From positions 1-27,833 of the forward strand of contig JAYZLP010000026.1 in assembly GCA_036154155.1 (NCBI GenBank): 27,833 nt of DNA. The letters run 5' to 3'. Source of the stretch: MGIIb-O5 sp036154155. GTDB lineage: Archaea > Thermoplasmatota > Poseidoniia > Poseidoniales > Thalassarchaeaceae. Below, piece after piece: positions 1 to 7,445 of this stretch. How positions within the stretch are numbered: the first letter of the stretch is position 1; every line of letters starts with the position of its first letter. The position numbers and the translations under genes were made by a program. Under the pieces are notes generated by a model. It saw nothing but the letters and a program-made list of their open reading frames with translations. It was not told where the DNA came from and made no database searches.

Positions 1-693
1 AGGCTCGATGAGAACACTGTGGCCATCCTATACAATTTCCCCAGTAACCCGACTGGGGGGAATGTGAATGAGGATCAGAGGGACGAACTCGTTGCATTCG
101 CCAAAGAAAATGACCTCTGGATAATTACAGATGAGGTATATGACAGGATAGTGTACGATGGACCTCATGTTTCTTTCCTCGGGGCAGGTTATGACAAGGT
201 AATCATGGTCCAGTCATTCTCCAAGACTTTCGCTATGACCGGATGGAGGATTGGGTATCTCCTCTCTCCTGATGATGAAGCAATGGCGCAATTGACGAAG
301 ATGCAGTACTACGTAACGGCATGCAGTAATGATGCGATGCAACACGCGGTCCTTCGGGCATTGGAAATGGCCCCCGACTATCCTGAGTCCATGTGTGCCG
401 AGTTCAGGGCCAGGAGAGACCTCATCTGTGAGCGCCTAAATGCAATGCCGGGGGTGACATGCCATGTTCCAACAGGGGCATTCTACGTTTTCCCCAAAGT
501 CGAAGTTCCAGGGATGACCAGTGACGAGATTGCGATGGAACTTCTAGAGGGTGGCGTGTTGTGTTCTCCAGGAACTGCCTTTGGCGATGCAGGAGAGGGC
601 CACCTAAGGTTCGCATACACTATTTCCAGAAAAGACATCTCTCGTGGGATGGACAGAGTCGAGGCCGTACTTTCGAAACTCCGTGGCGATTGA
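1..693 (+). CDS. Class I/II PLP-dependent aminotransferase, 3' part (5' end outside window)
   Basis: C-terminal two thirds of a fold-type I aminotransferase of the aspartate aminotransferase superfamily, transferring amino groups between an amino acid and a 2-oxo acid with pyridoxal phosphate in the cytoplasm. The frame is open back to base 1, so the gene begins upstream. Visible motifs are SNPTGG near the left edge (PLP-pocket Asn and substrate-side Pro-Thr-Gly), an ITDEVYDRIVYDG segment with the Asp that pairs with the PLP ring nitrogen and the Tyr, then SFSKTFAMTGWRIGY with the Schiff-base Lys, and near the end LRFAYTIS with the Arg that binds the substrate carboxylate. All key residues are intact. 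Substrate specificity (aspartate, aromatic or other) cannot be told from this part. The stop lies 10 nt before the next small gene, so the two may be co-transcribed. Confidence 0.93.
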   Translation, partial: RLDENTVAILYNFPSNPTGGNVNEDQRDELVAFAKENDLWIITDEVYDRIVYDGPHVSFLGAGYDKVIMVQSFSKTFAMTGWRIGYLLSPDDEAMAQLTKMQYYVTACSNDAMQHAVLRALEMAPDYPESMCAEFRARRDLICERLNAMPGVTCHVPTGAFYVFPKVEVPGMTSDEIAMELLEGGVLCSPGTAFGDAGEGHLRFAYTISRKDISRGMDRVEAVLSKLRGD

Positions 694-703
694 GGTCAAG
701 ACA

Positions 704-934
704 ATGATTGGCTCACTATCGGCGTTCATCGCTTCACTGGCCATTTCTTGGTATGCTTCTTCACTCTGGAGTGGCACCGGGGATTGGAGGGAAATTTCGA
801 TTTCCACATCAATCATGCTTGTAGCCGGGGCCCTATTGTGGAGTCTGGGCCCGAATCCATTCGGCTTCGGTTTGATCATAGGCTCCGGCTGGTATTTCTT
901 GAATAAATCAGTTGACATAATCCTTCCAGACTAA
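704..934 (+). CDS. Small two-helix membrane protein, unknown function
   Basis: A 76-residue hydrophobic protein. I chose the ATG at 704 because a TGAGGTCAAG stretch (purine-rich, SD-like) sits just upstream and overlaps the aminotransferase stop; a longer in-frame reading from 644 would overlap the aminotransferase. Two membrane spans are visible, about residues 2-21 (after MIG) and 35-68, the second broken by a Gly-Pro-Asn-Pro turn, followed by a short tail ending SVDIILPD. There are no cysteines or catalytic motifs. Its TAA stop overlaps the stop of the convergent membrane gene by 2 nt. I do not recognise the family. Coding status is supported by hydrophobic periodicity and tight spacing only. 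Confidence 0.6.
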   Translation: MIGSLSAFIASLAISWYASSLWSGTGDWREISISTSIMLVAGALLWSLGPNPFGFGLIIGSGWYFLNKSVDIILPD

Positions 935-2028
935 CCTCTGCCAGACAATTCGAATGGGATATCAATCATCCCCCCTGCCTCTTCTTCATCGTCTTCCAAT
1001 TCTGTTTGCAGAATATCCCCCACCCCTAGGTCTTCTAAGGTCGGAACTTCTTCATCAGGGGCCTCGAGCAAATCCATCTGCAGATTTTCCATCCTATCTT
1101 CAGAAGAAAGCATCCATGCTGGAATTCCATTGGAGCCACCAAGTACAGAAATCGATGTGAAAGTAGCTAGCGGCAGTACCGAGATGGCTATCAGGAAGTC
1201 AATAATCGCCTTGGGCGGTATTTCCGCTTCGGGCGCCACAGCATCCAGGACCAATGACTCGATGTGAATATCATTCCATTTTGACAGATCGACTTCTAGC
1301 CACTCCAAAGACGCCTCCAGAAGGAATCTCGCAGTGAACCAGAATATCAGAATCGGCAGTATCCATGAGAACCTGGAGACCCTCCATATTACAGTCCTGA
1401 ACATTGCCGCGAAGACAACTAGGTGCTGGGACACGAGTGGCTGCATTCTGACTGCTAGCCAGAGTGAAAAGAGATAACCAGCCATCCCTAACTCGAAGGC
1501 TCTTTCTGGCCTCATTACAGATTCAGGAACCCCTTCCATGATGGCCAGAGGGATCGCAATTAGCATTACTTGAAGTGGAACAGCAATTAGTTGCAGGCCA
1601 CCGTGAACTGAGATCAGGTCAATACCTTCAGACCTGACCTTCTTGTCAACCAGCCTAGCCATCCTCCCATAGGGGCTGACGTGCAATGACAACCTGGAAA
1701 GGTCTACCAACTCTGGGTCGCCCTTCCTCCTGCTCAGCCCAAGTACTGGAATCCAACCCCCCCTGCTAACCACAGAGAGGGGCTTATACCCCCCAAGCAA
1801 CAGTGCCAATGTCAGTGAGAACACACCGTACAGAAGCCCTGCAACCACTATCCATTGAATTAACTCGGTCCTAACTGATACTGAGAAGGCATCCCTGTCG
1901 ATCTTGAGGAGGTAGGTCGCCGAGAATCCAAAGATTGGCACGAGGGTCACTTGGAGAAAAACAAGTACAGATATCGCGACCCTGTGCCTAAGAGATTCTG
2001 TATCGCTCACGTGCGCACGCAAACTCAT
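931..2028 (-). CDS. Polytopic membrane protein with acidic C-terminal tail, unknown function
   Basis: A 365-residue integral membrane protein, function not recognised. Hydrophobic segments suggest about six helices: roughly residues 18-42, 58-80, 145-165, 180-200, 222-244 and 278-300. Between helices 2 and 3 is a cytoplasm-like stretch rich in Arg/Lys (LSRRKGDPELVDLSRL), and a charged loop near 248-275 lies between helices 5 and 6. The last 50 residues are hydrophilic and strongly acidic (a TELEDDEEEAGG run). No transport signature, protease motif or cofactor site is evident. The ATG at 2028 lies about 36 nt from the centre of an AT-rich TATA-like element in the spacer it shares with the divergent surface-protein gene. 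The architecture (helix bundle plus acidic tail) could be a permease-like, scaffold or rhomboid-like protein, but nothing in the sequence decides this. Confidence 0.8.
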   Translation of the reverse strand: MSLRAHVSDTESLRHRVAISVLVFLQVTLVPIFGFSATYLLKIDRDAFSVSVRTELIQWIVVAGLLYGVFSLTLALLLGGYKPLSVVSRGGWIPVLGLSRRKGDPELVDLSRLSLHVSPYGRMARLVDKKVRSEGIDLISVHGGLQLIAVPLQVMLIAIPLAIMEGVPESVMRPERAFELGMAGYLFSLWLAVRMQPLVSQHLVVFAAMFRTVIWRVSRFSWILPILIFWFTARFLLEASLEWLEVDLSKWNDIHIESLVLDAVAPEAEIPPKAIIDFLIAISVLPLATFTSISVLGGSNGIPAWMLSSEDRMENLQMDLLEAPDEEVPTLEDLGVGDILQTELEDDEEEAGGMIDIPFELSGRG

Positions 2029-2058
2029 GCAATCATAAGTCCTTCATTCACACATACT

Positions 2059-2070
2059 CGATATAATGTA
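2059..2070. promoter_or_regulatory. TATA-like element in the divergent 144-bp spacer
   Basis: The spacer between the membrane gene (minus, start 2028) and the surface-protein gene (plus, start 2173) holds an AT-rich element reading CGATATAATGTA. On the minus strand it is centred about 36 nt from the ATG, the spacing expected for an archaeal TATA box with a very short leader. For the plus-strand gene the same element would leave a leader of about 80 nt. Assignment is by motif and distance only. Confidence 0.35.
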
Positions 2071-2172
2071 ATTATTGATGGAATTTCATAGTAGCGAGAT
2101 TTACTCTCTTACAAACATGAACTTGGTGTCCCAACCTTCATACAGGTAGTTAAGACCCCAAAACCGTTCATC

Positions 2173-5100
2173 ATGCGTAGCCAATATCCGCTCTTGTTGT
2201 GCTTCCTCCTTATTGCGACCAGTATGTCACCCGCTTTCGTTGGCAATTCACTGGAATTTGATTCGGCAGAAAGGGCAGCACAGCCTCGTGCTTTGATTGA
2301 CTTCGAGGTGACTTCTATCGAGGTCGGAAACTCCTCCAGGGAAGCAATGCAATGGGAGCAACCAGATGGGGAGATTGCAGAGTACATCATTCGCGATGAG
2401 ACGATACAGATCAACGTGACCTTCTCCCAAGCTGGGACCTCAAGTCAGCCGGCAACTGCCGATGGGTGGCTTCAGATTTGGCACCCCGTTGGATTCATGA
2501 TAATGCAGTTCCAAGTGAACATGACACTTTCTGGCCTCCAATCGGTAAGGGAGGAATTTGTGTGGACTCCCTCATCGGCACATAGCGCCGTGGACGAAAA
2601 TGGGTATTTGTATGGGGGCATTACTCTGCTTGGGATTATCGATGGAGGTCTGGCCGATGACAACGAACAGAACAACGAGCTTTCAAGGGATATTCCCGTA
2701 GCTGTTTGGCATGACCCAATGGAAAACGGTTTCTGCGGAGATGTAGACGGCGACAACATCAATGATTGCCCAAACATTCCATATGCCAACGCACCGATTT
2801 GGGTGGGAGCGGGATATGAGTCTGACAACACTATTTCATCTGACCCCGACACATATGGGCACTGGAGGATGACAAACGACTCTTCCGTCGAAGGAGAGAA
2901 TCACTGGAGGGTATCCCGGCCTGGAGCCGACTACGCCAGTAACCGCCATGACAGGCTTTGGTGGGGCTGGTTCACTCCCTTCCAGAGTTGTGACGACCCC
3001 GGTCACGGACTAGGGTATGGGACAATGGACTCCGAAGTAACCACGGCATATGGATCAAGGTTTTGCAAGATCAAGGTAAGAGGATTTGACTACATCTCGA
3101 TGCACCTTGTAACATCCGCATGGGGGCAGATGTCGATGAATGACACCATCAGAATTGAGGCCGATGCGGTGTCGTCCGTTGAGTACTTCGACTATTCTGC
3201 ACTCAATCTTTCCACTACGGAGTCAGACTGGAGCAGGCTTGTATGGAATATGACCGGACTTCATGAATCGGGCGAATTCACAATGGCTTTCAAATTCGAT
3301 TCGGATGGCTCATCCGCAACAGAAGGCGTCCATATCGACTCTTTCCTAATGTTCGCCATTCAGAGAGTTCCCGAGTACACAATTGAGGCCGATTGTGATG
3401 ACCCTCTTCCTAACGCCTATCTCGTAATCCCGGCTGATCCTCACCCTCCATCCCTTCACTGCAGGATAAGAAATAACGGATACGTTGACGTCACATTGAG
3501 ACTCTACACTGAGGTTTCCAACAAGTCCTGGATGTACGGCTACCCTCTGAGGATAGATTCGAACAACAATGTCGACCACGACAACTACGTTGTGACTGAT
3601 ATTGTCAAGGCTCTAACGGTAATGGATGCATGGTTCAACCTCTCTATTCCCGATGGCGCGGAGGTTCAGGAGATGGAATGGTTAGTTGATATCAACGATG
3701 GCACCACGAACTTCTCAAAGGCGTCCCTCACCATACCTGTCTCGGTTCAAGCCTCATACTCTTGCAAACTCGAGCCGGTGACCATTGCCAATCCAGCAGC
3801 CACTCTAGAACCGGGTGCAAACGGCACAATTCCAATGGTTTTCAAGAACACTGGGAACCAAGTCGCGACTTGGAACCTCGGGGCATCTTTCGCCGACACC
3901 ACATGGGGGATGAACAATCTCGAGTGGTACGACGACTCCGGGCAGCTAGTAACGAGCCTCGAGCTTCAGGTAAATGAGGAAATCTCCCTCTATGCAAAGG
4001 TAATAGCCCCAGATCAAATTTCTCCGGGCATCTACGAGATCACATTGATCGCCAGTGGAAGGGCCCCAGCAAATTTCATGGCTGTATGGAATTTGAACAT
4101 TGAGATTCCAGTAAGTTATGACATAGAGATTATCCCATTCGTAACTCAATATGAGGCTCCAGCAGACGGATTCTTCAGATCAATCGAGATACTTCTGGTT
4201 AATCACGGAAACTCGGAAGAGTCCTATGACCTATACTTGGACGCAAATTGGCATCTGGGCCTGTCTCTCAATACTCAACGCACCCTGGGGATCACCCCCT
4301 TCGGAGGTGACACCACAGTATTCCTGCAACTTCCGATGCCCTACGGGATACAACCCGAAACCTACGAGATCACCATTATTGCAAGGAGCGTTAGCGATCC
4401 AAGCCATGAAGAGCAGAAGAAAGTCTACCTGACCGTTCCAGAAACCCACCTTGTCGACGTAGAGGACCTAGACATGCTCGAGGAGGTTTTCCGAGGTGGA
4501 GACCCGCCCCGTTCAGTTAGCTGGGAAGTCACCAATGATGGAAACGTTGACGATGCCTTCTACATTGATTTCGAGCATCTTGCCGACGTTTCCGTCGAAG
4601 CATCAAACCTAGTTACAGACGGGAATGGCGACAGGACTCCGTTTATCCCGGCAGGAGGCTCATTCAATATCACAGTCCTATATTCATTCGGAGACGATGC
4701 CTTCGGCGACCGTACGATTACCATGACCGCATCAAGCAAGGAAGCCGCTTCGTCCGGCGCATCATCAACCGGTTCGGGCATAGCTGAATTCCATGTTGGG
4801 GATCAAGGTTGGATAGTGCTCCTGCCTCCCAATGACGTCACTATTTCCGAGGAGGACAATGACATAGAATTGACTTTCTCGGTCAAGAACAACCACCCAA
4901 CAGATTCGCAACTTGTGAGGACTGATGTCGATAGGGACTCTGACCTCTTCTTCAACATAGTAAATGCCAGGATTGAGCAAGAGGACAGAGACTTCGTCTT
5001 GGACACCGGTGCTACTAGGCTAGTCACTGTCACTCTTCACGTTACCCAGGAAAACCTCGACTCGTTAGCCGAGGATCAAATGACCTTCGACTTAACTCTG

Positions 5101-5613
5101 GATGTCGACTCCGATATCGACAAGATTTCCAGGACTGTCAAGATCACATTGGTCAGGCCGGTCCCCATAGATGAGGGGCCGACTGCGCAAGAAGCCGCTT
5201 GGTTCGGTGGCAATATCATATTCCTATTGGTTGGAGTAGCAGTAATTTTCGGGGTTCTGTTTGTTGCGGTTAGAACCCTCAGATCCGCAACCTCCCCCCT
5301 AGAGGAGATTTCTACTCTGGATGACTATGAGATGACTGTGTCGGGTAGCGGATGGTCGGAAGACGGGCTCCCTCAAGCGCCATCTCTGCCATCATCCGAC
5401 CAAGTAGCCAATTCGATGTATGGCGGTGCCAAGGAAATCTTTGAACAGCCGCCCCCGCCAATGCCAGAGCCCGAGCCAATGCCAGAGCCCGAGCAGCAGC
5501 CCTCAGAACTGCCTCCGGGCGCCCCCCCTCTACCTGAGGAGGGACTCCCAGAGGGCTGGACCATGGAGCAGTGGGCACACTATGGCCAGAGGTGGTTGGA
5601 CCAGAATAAGTAG
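2173..5613 (+). CDS. Large secreted surface protein with C-terminal membrane anchor and cytoplasmic proline-rich tail
   Basis: A 1146-residue cell-surface protein. An N-terminal signal peptide is clear: MRSQ, then a hydrophobic run to about residue 24. The long extracellular part (about 25-1005) is beta-rich, with repeated segments of the type found in CARDB/NEW3-like Ig-fold modules, for example NTGNQVATWNL, NHGNSEESYDLYL and NDGNVDDAFYI, each about 100-150 residues apart. A DVDGDNINDCP stretch resembles a calcium-binding dockerin or thrombospondin-3 loop. A single membrane helix follows at about 1012-1036, then a cytoplasmic tail rich in Pro-Glu (PMPEPEPMPEPEQQP) and ending in a compact Trp/Tyr-rich motif, LPEGWTMEQWAHYGQRWL. 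No catalytic domain is visible, so an adhesive or structural surface role is inferred. No strong SD precedes the ATG. Confidence 0.85.
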   Translation: MRSQYPLLLCFLLIATSMSPAFVGNSLEFDSAERAAQPRALIDFEVTSIEVGNSSREAMQWEQPDGEIAEYIIRDETIQINVTFSQAGTSSQPATADGWLQIWHPVGFMIMQFQVNMTLSGLQSVREEFVWTPSSAHSAVDENGYLYGGITLLGIIDGGLADDNEQNNELSRDIPVAVWHDPMENGFCGDVDGDNINDCPNIPYANAPIWVGAGYESDNTISSDPDTYGHWRMTNDSSVEGENHWRVSRPGADYASNRHDRLWWGWFTPFQSCDDPGHGLGYGTMDSEVTTAYGSRFCKIKVRGFDYISMHLVTSAWGQMSMNDTIRIEADAVSSVEYFDYSALNLSTTESDWSRLVWNMTGLHESGEFTMAFKFDSDGSSATEGVHIDSFLMFAIQRVPEYTIEADCDDPLPNAYLVIPADPHPPSLHCRIRNNGYVDVTLRLYTEVSNKSWMYGYPLRIDSNNNVDHDNYVVTDIVKALTVMDAWFNLSIPDGAEVQEMEWLVDINDGTTNFSKASLTIPVSVQASYSCKLEPVTIANPAATLEPGANGTIPMVFKNTGNQVATWNLGASFADTTWGMNNLEWYDDSGQLVTSLELQVNEEISLYAKVIAPDQISPGIYEITLIASGRAPANFMAVWNLNIEIPVSYDIEIIPFVTQYEAPADGFFRSIEILLVNHGNSEESYDLYLDANWHLGLSLNTQRTLGITPFGGDTTVFLQLPMPYGIQPETYEITIIARSVSDPSHEEQKKVYLTVPETHLVDVEDLDMLEEVFRGGDPPRSVSWEVTNDGNVDDAFYIDFEHLADVSVEASNLVTDGNGDRTPFIPAGGSFNITVLYSFGDDAFGDRTITMTASSKEAASSGASSTGSGIAEFHVGDQGWIVLLPPNDVTISEEDNDIELTFSVKNNHPTDSQLVRTDVDRDSDLFFNIVNARIEQEDRDFVLDTGATRLVTVTLHVTQENLDSLAEDQMTFDLTLDVDSDIDKISRTVKITLVRPVPIDEGPTAQEAAWFGGNIIFLLVGVAVIFGVLFVAVRTLRSATSPLEEISTLDDYEMTVSGSGWSEDGLPQAPSLPSSDQVANSMYGGAKEIFEQPPPPMPEPEPMPEPEQQPSELPPGAPPLPEEGLPEGWTMEQWAHYGQRWLDQNK

Positions 5614-5708
5614 GATATTTCCCCCTGACATCGATTGAAATTCATGTGCGAGTCCTTATGACCCCCCCTAAGGTGGCCCAGTCCCCGAATTCCGGAGCGT
5701 GAGCGTAG

Positions 5709-7319
5709 ATGTACACTGGACAACAGCCAATTTTCATCCTAAAGGAAGGCACAGAGAGAACTAGCGGCAAGTCCGCCCAGAGCAACAACATAGCGGCTGC
5801 AAAAGCTGTCGCTGACGCAGTCCGTTCGACTCTCGGGCCCAAGGGAATGGACAAGATGCTAGTAGACAGCATGGGCGACGTCGTAATCACGAACGATGGA
5901 GCAACGATACTCAAGGAGATGGACATAGAGCACCCTGCTGCCAAGATGATTATCGAAATTGCCAAGACACAAGAGCAGCACTGCTACGATGGAACCACCA
6001 GTGCCGTGGTGATTGCAGGGGAGCTCCTGAAGAGGAGTGAGGACCTCATCGAGCAGAATGTACATCCGACAGTGATTTGTGAGGGCTTCAGGCTCGCTGC
6101 CGAAAAGGCCTCAGATTTGATAGATTCACACGCGCAACAAGTCAACAAGGACATCCTGAAGGAGGTCGCCAAGACCGCACTAACTGGAAAGAGCGCTGGA
6201 GCAGTGAAGGAATTCCTGGCAGACATTAGCGTTGATGCAGTAATGGCCGTCGCTCAGACGAGTGCCGAACAGACAGTTGTGGATGTAGACGATATCAAAA
6301 TCCAGAAGAAGCAGGGCGGCTCAATCCGGGACAGCACACTGGTTGACGGAATCGTGCTCGACAAGGAACGCGTTCACAGCGGCATGCCAAGATCCGTTTC
6401 CGATGCCAAGATAGCCCTGGTCAATTCCGCAATAGAAGTCAAGAAGACAGAGGTCGATGCCAAGATACAGATTACAGACCCAAACATGCTGTCTCAGTTC
6501 CTAGACGAAGAGGAGCAGTACCTGAAGTCACTAGTTCAGAAGTTCGAGGACGTAGGCGCCACAGCTGTAATCTGCCAGAAAGGAATTGACGACCTAGCCC
6601 AGCACTACATGGCCAAATCAGGAATTTTCGCCATAAGGAGGGCCAAAAAGAGTGATATGGAGGCTCTTTCAAAGGCCACAGGAGCTAGGATAGTCACCAA
6701 TATCGATGACCTGTCATCCGATGACCTCGGGTCCGCAGCAAACGTGGAGGAGAGGAAGATCGGCGATTCTGACATGGTCTTCATCGAGGGATGCCCGGAG
6801 GCAAAAAGCGTCTCCGTACTAATCAGAGGTGGGACCGAGCACGTAGTTGACGAAATAAAGCGAGCTTTCGACGATGCGGTTGGTGTTGTCGCTGTCGCAC
6901 ATGAGGACGGTTCAGTTCTGACTGGCGGCGGATCAGTCCTAGCAGCAATCAGTAGAGATTTGCGCTCCTATGCAGAGGGAATCGGGGGCCGTGAGCAGAT
7001 GGCAATAGAGGCATTCGCAGGAGCGCTTGAGGTGATCCCCAGGACGCTTTCAGAGAACGCCGGGCTAGATCCTGTCAATACGATAATTGACCTCAGGAAG
7101 GCACACTCAGAGGGCAAGTCAAATTTCGGAGTGAATGTGTACGAAGGAGGAGTGGCCGACATGTCCAAATCAAAGGTACTAGAGCCCAGCAGGGTGGTCG
7201 AGCAGGCCATTCAGAGTGCTTCTGAGACTGCCGTCATGATACTCAGAATTGATGATGTGATTTCTAGCAGAGGAGTTTCCCCCGAGGGGGCTGCTGACTT
7301 TGACGGACTAGAGATGTAA
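5709..7319 (+). CDS. Thermosome subunit (group II chaperonin, CCT/TCP-1 family)
   Basis: A 536-residue subunit of the ATP-driven double-ring protein-folding chaperonin of the archaeal cytoplasm. The first equatorial part has LGPKGMDKMLVD and the nucleotide loop ITNDGATIL; the intermediate and apical domains follow from about residue 145; the second equatorial part has a TGGGSV loop, GREQMAIEAFAGALEVIPRT, ENAGLDPVNTI and ILRIDDVISS. Length is normal for the family. Two details are unusual: the usual GDGTT phosphate-loop motif reads YDGTT (Tyr93-Asp94), keeping the key Asp, and the C-terminus ends DFDGLEM without the Gly-Gly-Met repeats common in thermosomes. The gene appears to be a single-gene unit, with 95 nt upstream and 126 nt downstream of non-coding DNA. 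Confidence 0.97.
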   Translation: MYTGQQPIFILKEGTERTSGKSAQSNNIAAAKAVADAVRSTLGPKGMDKMLVDSMGDVVITNDGATILKEMDIEHPAAKMIIEIAKTQEQHCYDGTTSAVVIAGELLKRSEDLIEQNVHPTVICEGFRLAAEKASDLIDSHAQQVNKDILKEVAKTALTGKSAGAVKEFLADISVDAVMAVAQTSAEQTVVDVDDIKIQKKQGGSIRDSTLVDGIVLDKERVHSGMPRSVSDAKIALVNSAIEVKKTEVDAKIQITDPNMLSQFLDEEEQYLKSLVQKFEDVGATAVICQKGIDDLAQHYMAKSGIFAIRRAKKSDMEALSKATGARIVTNIDDLSSDDLGSAANVEERKIGDSDMVFIEGCPEAKSVSVLIRGGTEHVVDEIKRAFDDAVGVVAVAHEDGSVLTGGGSVLAAISRDLRSYAEGIGGREQMAIEAFAGALEVIPRTLSENAGLDPVNTIIDLRKAHSEGKSNFGVNVYEGGVADMSKSKVLEPSRVVEQAIQSASETAVMILRIDDVISSRGVSPEGAADFDGLEM

Positions 7320-7343
7320 CCGGGCCAATTGTGCCCCCCTCAT

Positions 7344-7385
7344 TGATGCCCTACTTGGCCACTAGACCAGACTGAATAGGCATCA
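7344..7385. terminator. Inverted repeat downstream of the thermosome gene
   Basis: TGATGCC at 7344-7350 is the exact reverse complement of GGCATCA at 7379-7385, with a 28-nt loop that itself has a short TTGG/CCAG pairing. It begins 24 nt after the thermosome stop. It could end that transcript or be an operator in the spacer. No T-tract follows, so the terminator reading is weak. Confidence 0.3.
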
Positions 7386-7416
7386 TGTTCAATAATCGGT
7401 GTCCGCTGGAAAGATT

Positions 7417-7435
7417 ACCCAGCCTAAGGCTGGGT
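7417..7435. promoter_or_regulatory. Perfect 8-bp palindrome just upstream of the flavodoxin-fusion gene
   Basis: ACCCAGCC, a TAA spacer, then GGCTGGGT form a perfect inverted repeat that ends 10 nt before the ATG at 7446. Its location suggests a dimeric repressor operator close to the transcription start, or an RNA hairpin in the ribosome-binding region. No separate SD is visible between it and the ATG. Confidence 0.5.
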
Positions 7436-7445
7436 AGGCGATACC

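Noticed and set aside
604..918. 104-codon minus-strand frame opposite the two-helix membrane peptide
   Set aside because: No hydrophobic pattern or motif, and it overlaps both the aminotransferase end and the plus-strand peptide, which has an SD-like site and membrane helices.
5312..5578. Minus-strand Ala/Arg/Leu-rich and Gly/Ser-rich frames opposite the end of the surface protein
   Set aside because: They are mirror images of the Pro-Glu codon repeat of the plus-strand gene.
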